In this document: in pieces, positions 23,687 through 28,503 of the stretch
How positions within the stretch are numbered: position 1 is the stretch's first letter
Layout: each line of letters starts with the position of its first letter
Assembly: GCA_016294035.1 (NCBI GenBank)
Contig: JAEDCT010000026.1
Location: 1-28,503 of the forward strand
Length of the DNA stretch: 28,503 nt
Direction: 5' to 3'
Source: Treponema sp.
Lineage (GTDB): Bacteria; Spirochaetota; Spirochaetia; Treponematales; Treponemataceae
Program-made: the position numbers and the translations under genes
Notes under the pieces: model-generated
Seen by the model: the letters and a program-made list of their open reading frames with translations, nothing else
Database searches by the model: none
Told to the model about the DNA's origin: nothing

Positions 23687-25774
23687 CTAAAAATAGCGAG
23701 CCGTAAGAGCATCTGCCAGATACTGAGCCTTCCTGAATGTCTGCAGCACCAAAGGTACAAACACAGGAATCAGAAGTTTGATTTTCTTCAATCCCTTTGC
23801 TGATGAAAGAGCTCCCCTTATAAGCTGTGTTTTTATGATTCCAGATAGTTCATCAAGAAGCAAAGGCACAAATCTAAGAAATATTCCTATAATAATTACA
23901 GCATATCTGACAGGAACTTTCAATAAAGCCAATGGTTTGAGCATTGCACTGACACCGTTCATAACCTGCTGTTCGTTTGTGGAATAAATATACGTACTCA
24001 CAATAAGAATCATCGATGCAGCTCGAGCTACAGTCTTATAAATGAAATTTATTTTTCTGTCAGTAATGACAAATGAATTCCATGTCATGTAAATTATGTC
24101 ACCTTCATAGGAACGAACAAAAACCATTTCAAGAATAACGAATATCAAAACCCAAGGCAGTAATCTTGAAAATGCAATAAAGAATTTTTTTAACGGAAAC
24201 CTTGCAAGTAATGCATACAGAAAATTCACGCCCACCATTGCAAAGGACAGCCAGGGATTAAATTCAATTAGTGAAACAATAAACAATACCGAAAACAATA
24301 ATGTCTTTACACCTGCATTCAACCTGCTTACTGGAGAAGGTTCAATCTTTGGAGGTGAAATAAAAGCTCTTGATATTCCTGAGATTTTATCAAGGAGAGA
24401 TGCATTTGAAAGCAATTTTACTTCTGGCAGATTTTCAAATTCTGATTTTTCAGTTTCGGCAAAAAGATCATTCCATTTCAGGCTTACATCTGCAACATCA
24501 GCTTCCTCATTTCTGTGAGTTGAATACAAAACTGTTTTTCCGCTTCTTGCCAGATTTTTGAGCATCAAAAGAATATTTTTCCTGGAAATTGAATCAGCTC
24601 CCGCAGTTGGCTCGTCAAAAATCATTATGTCTTCATTCATGGCAATGATTCCGGCAATAGACAGCTTTCGCTTTTCTCCACCGCTTAGATTGAATGTAGA
24701 ACAGTTTCCGAATTTTTTGTAATCAAGCCCTACCATGTCCATGGATTTTTTCACAGTCGAATACAATTCCCTGCCTTTCATTCCCTTGTTTGACGGGCCA
24801 AAAGCAACATCATCTGCAGCAAATGGCTCAAACAAGGCAGCCTCACTTTCCTGCAAAGAAAGTACTGGTCTTGATGATGCAAGAATTTTTCCACTGGTTA
24901 GGCTCTTTAATCCGGCAAGACATTCAAACAAAGTTGATTTTCCGCAACCCGATGGTCCGGTAATCGAAACAAGGGTTCCTTTTTTCAGTTCAAATGAAAC
25001 GTTGGAGAAAACCTTAAACCCATCATATTCAAAGCCTGCATTTTCAACTTTCAAAACAACTTTTTTTCCTGCTGATTTTTCTCCGTATTCATATTCCTTT
25101 CCAAAAAGCCTCTCCAGTAACTGAGTATTCTTCTCAAATTCAGACTTACTCATATCTCCTGTAATTTTGCCCTCTTCAAGAACAATTACACGGTCAGCAC
25201 GCAATGCCTCATCAAGATCATGAGTAACATGAAGAATTGTGTGTCCCTTTGAATGCCAGTTTGAAATAAACTCCATGAGCTGCATTCTGGCATCACTGTC
25301 AATCATTGATGTAACTTCATCCAAAATCAGAATATGAGGAAACAATGCCAGAATTCCACTAAAGGCAAGTCTCTGAGTCTGCCCAAGAGAAAGCTCAAAA
25401 GTTCTGTTAAATGCCTTGTCAAGAATCGAAACTACAGAAAGACTTTCAATGGTTCTTAGTTCTTTTTCGTGTTTCCCGCACCTTAAATTATCAGGTCCAA
25501 AAGACGTATCCCTTTCAACAACCCCGGCAACAATCTGTTCCTTTGGCTGCTGAAATACTATTCCCGGTCTCAGGTTATCCGCAAATTCAACCGTTCCTCC
25601 TGTTGGCTCAAGAAATCCGGAAATCACACGCAGAAATGTGCTCTTTCCCGAACCATTGAACCCAACAAGTGCAACATATTCACCCACATTAATTTCAAAA
25701 TCAATTCCATCAAGAATTTTTCTGTTTGTATGAGGATATGAAAATTCAACGTGATTTACTTTAATCAGACTCAT
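23687..25774 (-). CDS. ECF transporter, fused ATPase-ATPase-EcfT
   Basis: A 695-aa protein holding the whole energy-coupling module. ATPase 1: Walker A GFNGSGKST (38-46), Q-loop FQQPKEQ, signature LSLGQ (128-132, in place of LSGGQ), Walker B ILILDE (148-153). ATPase 2: GPSGCGKST (273-281), LSGGE (363-367), IMIFDE (383-388). From about 480 onward, an EcfT/CbiQ membrane domain has about five helices, the coupling motif TQLIRGAL and a degenerate second motif (ALTARYF). In most bacteria these are three genes. No substrate-binding S component is in the window, so it probably serves several S units (vitamins or metals). It starts seven bases after the phosphoesterase stop, so it is in one operon with it. 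Confidence 0.93.
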   Translation of the reverse strand: MSLIKVNHVEFSYPHTNRKILDGIDFEINVGEYVALVGFNGSGKSTFLRVISGFLEPTGGTVEFADNLRPGIVFQQPKEQIVAGVVERDTSFGPDNLRCGKHEKELRTIESLSVVSILDKAFNRTFELSLGQTQRLAFSGILALFPHILILDEVTSMIDSDARMQLMEFISNWHSKGHTILHVTHDLDEALRADRVIVLEEGKITGDMSKSEFEKNTQLLERLFGKEYEYGEKSAGKKVVLKVENAGFEYDGFKVFSNVSFELKKGTLVSITGPSGCGKSTLFECLAGLKSLTSGKILASSRPVLSLQESEAALFEPFAADDVAFGPSNKGMKGRELYSTVKKSMDMVGLDYKKFGNCSTFNLSGGEKRKLSIAGIIAMNEDIMIFDEPTAGADSISRKNILLMLKNLARSGKTVLYSTHRNEEADVADVSLKWNDLFAETEKSEFENLPEVKLLSNASLLDKISGISRAFISPPKIEPSPVSRLNAGVKTLLFSVLFIVSLIEFNPWLSFAMVGVNFLYALLARFPLKKFFIAFSRLLPWVLIFVILEMVFVRSYEGDIIYMTWNSFVITDRKINFIYKTVARAASMILIVSTYIYSTNEQQVMNGVSAMLKPLALLKVPVRYAVIIIGIFLRFVPLLLDELSGIIKTQLIRGALSSAKGLKKIKLLIPVFVPLVLQTFRKAQYLADALTARYF

Positions 25775-25781
25775 TTCTCAA

Positions 25782-26456
25782 TCAAAAAAAACTAGATGCA
25801 ATATAATCAGATGGAATGAATGGCTTTGATTCAGAAGCAAGAAGCTCATAGAATGTAACGTCAAAACGAGGATTGTCTTTTTCTACTTTAACAACACAAT
25901 AACTTGTTGGCATGCCGCCTCTTGGACGCGAACAGCTTCCCGGGTTCAAATAAAGGATATTCCTTGAACCAATTGTGGAAACTGCAATATGGGTGTGCCC
26001 AAAAAATACTGCATCAACATCAAAAGTTCTAACGGCATTCTCAAGTCCTTCTATTCCATTGAACAGCCCGTGTCTATGACCATGCACAAAAAAAATTTTC
26101 TTTCCGCAAACTGTAATCTCATTTGCCAAGGGAATCTTATATCTCATATCACCAAAACAATAATTATCCTCATCATTGTTTCCTTCAACTAAACCAATGA
26201 CTGGTGGCAAATATTTTGAAAATTCATTGTTCTTTGAAAACTCATCCAGCAACCTGAGCAAATCCAGAATTCCGTCACCACAAAATATCAGGGCGTCACT
26301 AGACTCACCATTCAAAAGCAAAATTCGCCTCAGTGAATCATAGTTTCCATGAGAATCTGATATTACAAGAAGCTTTGCATTTTCCTTCTTAGACAAGTCC
26401 GAAATACTCTCAGAAGAACCGATGAGCAAAGCATAATTCTGCAAAAGTGAATTCAC
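25782..26456 (-). CDS. YfcE/MJ0936-type metallophosphoesterase
   Basis: A 224-aa calcineurin-like phosphoesterase with all five metal motifs: VISDSHGN (32-39, ligands D34 and H36), FCGD (58-61), EGNND (91-95), FVHGHRHG (123-130) and FFGHTH (151-156). YfcE-type enzymes cleave phosphodiesters in vitro; the natural substrate is unknown. The start is GTG, sharing its first G with the upstream TAG stop (TAGTG), with GGAAG seven bases upstream. The first 28 residues extend beyond the typical family start. It lies between the lipoprotein and ECF genes in one operon. Confidence 0.9.
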   Translation of the reverse strand: MNSLLQNYALLIGSSESISDLSKKENAKLLVISDSHGNYDSLRRILLLNGESSDALIFCGDGILDLLRLLDEFSKNNEFSKYLPPVIGLVEGNNDEDNYCFGDMRYKIPLANEITVCGKKIFFVHGHRHGLFNGIEGLENAVRTFDVDAVFFGHTHIAVSTIGSRNILYLNPGSCSRPRGGMPTSYCVVKVEKDNPRFDVTFYELLASESKPFIPSDYIASSFF

Positions 26457-27217
26457 TATTTGTCTTCCCTGATTAAAAAATGATTTACGGAAGTTATTCC
26501 AGTCTCACTGTCAACATAGGGTTTTATTTTTTTACCCTTCAAAATATTCTGTACATGAAACTGCAGATCCATATCACAAGGAATACTTCCCGGCAACTGT
26601 GCCACATATCTAATTGAATTCATAATTATTTCAACTGACTGATCAGCAGACTGAATAACTCCTGAATCCTCTGAAAGCTCTGTATGCAATCTTGGGTATT
26701 CAACAACAAAATTACAGGTTCCTTCCTGTCCCAAAGCTTCATCCTGAGGGAAGAAAGAAAAAATATTGAATGGAGTCATATTATCCCAGTCATTATGAAT
26801 TTTTGCCAGAGCTATATGGGTTCTTTCAGGGGCCCCGAGTAAAATAATTCCTCGAATCTGACGATCACCCAGGAAATCATTTAACGATGAAATACGATTA
26901 TGAAGATCATCCGGGAAAATTACCGGCAATACAAGACCATTCTCGTTTTCAACACCAAATTCATCCTTAATTTTTTGAAGAATGCTGTTGGTAAAAGAAG
27001 GTTCATTAAAACCATACCCAAACAAAACTACAACAACACCCTCATCATTTGTCCACAAAGACTGTGATTTGTTTCCCATGTCTTCAGAACTTTCTTTTGG
27101 TTCAATAATCAATGTATTCTCATCAAGTACAATTTTTGTGCTGGAATTACCACATGAAAAAACAAATAACATTCCACAAAACAAAGACAAAATTGAACTA
27201 ATCCGTCTAAAATACAT
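26456..27217 (-). CDS. Periplasmic-binding-protein-like lipoprotein
   Basis: A 253-aa protein with a lipoprotein signal ending LFVFSC (C22). The mature chain has an alternating strand-helix pattern typical of one lobe of a periplasmic-binding fold: GVVVVLFGYGFNEPSFTNSI, GLVLPVIFP and IRGIILLGAPERTHIALAKI. It resembles DUF3798-like lipoproteins, but I am not certain. I chose the ATG at 27217: an upstream ATG at 27259 lies before the predicted transcription start and would spoil the signal peptide. GGAGG sits 13 bases upstream, which is unusually far. The stop shares one base with the phosphoesterase start. It could be the receptor for the downstream ECF-linked operon, but ECF systems normally use membrane S proteins, so this is not established. 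Confidence 0.7.
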   Translation of the reverse strand: MYFRRISSILSLFCGMLFVFSCGNSSTKIVLDENTLIIEPKESSEDMGNKSQSLWTNDEGVVVVLFGYGFNEPSFTNSILQKIKDEFGVENENGLVLPVIFPDDLHNRISSLNDFLGDRQIRGIILLGAPERTHIALAKIHNDWDNMTPFNIFSFFPQDEALGQEGTCNFVVEYPRLHTELSEDSGVIQSADQSVEIIMNSIRYVAQLPGSIPCDMDLQFHVQNILKGKKIKPYVDSETGITSVNHFLIREDK

Positions 27218-27249
27218 AAAGCAGATACACCCTCCAAAGATGCATCGAA

Positions 27250-27278
27250 ATTTTACCACAAATATTTTTTTTTGTCAG
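27250..27278 (-). promoter_or_regulatory. Promoter of the lipoprotein-phosphoesterase-ECF operon
   Basis: On the minus strand, CTGACA (27278-27273), a 17-bp spacer and TAAAAT (27255-27250), each five of six to consensus, with an A-tract between. The start point would be near 27243. Confidence 0.65.
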
Positions 27279-27336
27279 TTAAACGTACATTTATAGTATT
27301 GATTTTACAAATACTTTCTAAAAGAAGAATCAAACC

Positions 27337-28350
27337 CTAGCATGACTCCCGCTGCACAATTCCAGCAGGAAGCATAATGGAAATTGCATCATCACCCTTT
27401 CCGCAGGTTCCCTTTACAATCATTTCAACTGCCCTTTCACCCATTGCCTTCTTCTGAACATTCATTGTGGTCAAAGGCGGATTTGTATATGCAGAACTTT
27501 CAATGTTATCAATGCTCATAAGGGCAACATCACCTGGAACAGCAATTTTTCTCTTGTTCAAGGCACTCAGCACACCGATTGCAACTTCATCAGATCCACA
27601 TAAAACTGCCCGCGGAAACTTCTCAGTTTTCATTGCAATGTCATATCCACCTTTCATGTTAAAGGCTTCACCTAAAACAAATTTTTCCCGCGAGGAATCC
27701 AGCTTATACATATCAAGGATCTTCTCAACACCGGCAATTCGATCATCATTCATGCCAATATACCCAATGTCCCTATAATTCTTTTTATACAAGAATTCCG
27801 TTGCTTTCTGTGCAGTTTCCCTTCTATCAAATAAAACACTGCTCAAGCCATCACATTTCCATTCAACACAAACAATTTTGGAAAGCCGGCTCTTAATTTT
27901 TTCAATGATATTCCAATCTGATTCTGAATTCAAAACCTGATCAGTGGCAACAAGAATTACACCGCCTACTTCCTCTTCATGGATTAAATTATTAAACAAC
28001 ACAGGATCCTTCAGTTCACTAAAAAATCTGATAAATCCAACGCTATAGTTGTTTTCATGGGCTGCAGTATGAATACCTGAAATAATCTCAGAATAATATG
28101 GTCTAAGAAAAACAGATGAATTACATAAAATCACGCCAATTCTTTTTGAAGCAAAAGCAATATCCCCCTGTTGTAACGCCTGGGCTGCCTTGTTAGGCCT
28201 GTAATCAAGTTTTTCAATTGCCTCAAGAATTCTCTTTCTGGTTTCAGGAGCAACAGACCGGTCTGCATTTCCGCTGATTACATAACTGACCATGCTTCTG
28301 GTTACGCCCGCAGCTTTTGCAACGTCATTTTGTGTAACATTGTTCTTCAT
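27337..28350 (-). CDS. LacI/GalR-family transcription regulator
   Basis: A 337-aa protein of standard LacI length. The N-terminal HTH is at about 4-25 (TQNDVAKAAGVTRSMVSYVI), with hinge helix LDYRPNKAAQAL. The effector domain, of periplasmic-binding type, runs to the end, with IGVILCNSS, GGVILVATDQ, IGYIGMNDDRIAGV, AVLCGSDEVAIGVL and VALMSIDNIESSAYTNPPLTTM. The family senses sugars or nucleosides; the ligand cannot be told. The promoter and operator upstream (28397-28446) indicate autoregulation. The regulated neighbour is probably the gene beyond the right edge, reached through the 12-bp repeats. Confidence 0.95.
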   Translation of the reverse strand: MKNNVTQNDVAKAAGVTRSMVSYVISGNADRSVAPETRKRILEAIEKLDYRPNKAAQALQQGDIAFASKRIGVILCNSSVFLRPYYSEIISGIHTAAHENNYSVGFIRFFSELKDPVLFNNLIHEEEVGGVILVATDQVLNSESDWNIIEKIKSRLSKIVCVEWKCDGLSSVLFDRRETAQKATEFLYKKNYRDIGYIGMNDDRIAGVEKILDMYKLDSSREKFVLGEAFNMKGGYDIAMKTEKFPRAVLCGSDEVAIGVLSALNKRKIAVPGDVALMSIDNIESSAYTNPPLTTMNVQKKAMGERAVEMIVKGTCGKGDDAISIMLPAGIVQRESC

Positions 28351-28396
28351 AATTTTTTTCCGAAAAATATATCTTACGACCCGGATAAATCAACAT

Positions 28397-28418
28397 TTTA
28401 TCAACACGGGTTGATAAA
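28397..28418. promoter_or_regulatory. Palindromic operator, likely LacI-family site
   Basis: TTTATCAAC (28397-28405) and GTTGATAAA (28410-28418) are perfect 9-bp arms around ACGG. The site covers the predicted lacI transcription start and touches its -10 element. Size and position fit a LacI-type repressor acting on its own promoter. Confidence 0.75.
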
Positions 28419-28446
28419 TAATATATATGAAAAGTGATTTTGTCAA
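28418..28446 (-). promoter_or_regulatory. Promoter of the LacI-family gene
   Basis: On the minus strand, a perfect TTGACA (28446-28441), a 17-bp spacer and TATTAT (28423-28418). The start point would be near 28411, inside the palindrome. The -35 overlaps a second, smaller palindrome (TCAAC, ATT, GTTGA; 28443-28455) that carries the same half-site. Confidence 0.75.
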
Positions 28447-28450
28447 CATT

Positions 28451-28503
28451 GTTGATTGATTTGTTGATTGATTTGTTGATTGATTTGTTGATTGATTTGT
28501 TGA
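28451..28503. repeat. Tandem 12-bp repeats carrying the operator half-site
   Basis: The unit GTTGATTGATTT is repeated exactly four times from 28451, with a fifth begun at 28499 and cut by the window edge. Each unit starts with GTTGAT, the half-site of the palindrome at 28397-28418. The array may be a series of weak regulator sites or simple slippage DNA; the sequence alone does not decide. Confidence 0.9.

Noticed and set aside
26456..27259. Upstream start of the lipoprotein at 27259
   Set aside because: It precedes the predicted transcription start and adds residues that do not fit a lipoprotein signal peptide.
28451..28503. CRISPR-like repeats at the right edge
   Set aside because: The 12-bp units are directly adjacent with no spacers.

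Overview
The window is AT-rich bacterial DNA with densely packed genes. It most resembles a spirochaete of the Treponema group. The reasons are a long Bat-type operon (MoxR, DUF58, von Willebrand A proteins, a TPR protein and a BatD-like protein) in the order known from spirochaetes, several lipoproteins with relaxed spirochaete-style lipoboxes, and generally spirochaete-like proteins. The genus is an inference from protein flavour; there is no rRNA here to fix it.

Layout. Bases 1-658 hold a tandem array of a GC-rich unit of about 185 bp, cut by the left window edge. Each unit is full of hairpins and ends in a tRNA-like T-arm. Then come a flavin reductase (694-1239), a membrane-anchored LuxR-type regulator (1300-2049), a convergent DJ-1/PfpI protein (2036-2608) and a two-gene phosphorelay (2658-5888): a double-receiver protein with a STAS-like middle, and a sensorless hybrid kinase carrying its own HPt domain. 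A PHP-family phosphatase (5885-6727) is translationally coupled to the kinase. A DksA/TraR-type zinc-finger gene and infA diverge from back-to-back promoters (7112/7270).

Bases 7581-15611 are one minus-strand operon read from high to low coordinates: moxR, DUF58, a membrane protein, batA, a batB-batC fusion with an internal lipobox, a BatD-SH3 protein, Smr and a membrane-anchored J protein. Most joints overlap or are only a few bases apart. It looks like a cell-envelope stress assembly (an AAA+ ATPase with vWA partners) plus nucleic-acid and chaperone functions.

Divergent from moxR is a class I/II aminotransferase with an apparently leaderless mRNA (15777-17069), followed by a clear terminator and an orphan solute-binding lipoprotein (17171-18427). 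On the minus strand are two poorly characterised single-pass membrane proteins (18504-20648 and 20808-21803) that may form a pair. They are separated by strong hairpins, and the second contains a long glycine-zipper stretch. Next are a small hypothetical gene (21877-22275), an ArsB/NhaD-type transporter, an ECF transporter with both ATPases and EcfT in one polypeptide, a metallophosphoesterase, a binding-protein-like lipoprotein and a LacI regulator (27337-28350). The LacI promoter is readable: its own operator-like palindrome covers the start point, and 12-bp repeats carrying the same half-site run off the right edge.

The strongest candidates for something undescribed are the structured tandem repeat array (1-658), the LacI operator plus 12-bp half-site array (28397-28503), the internally lipidatable BatB-BatC fusion, and the 714-aa/331-aa membrane pair.
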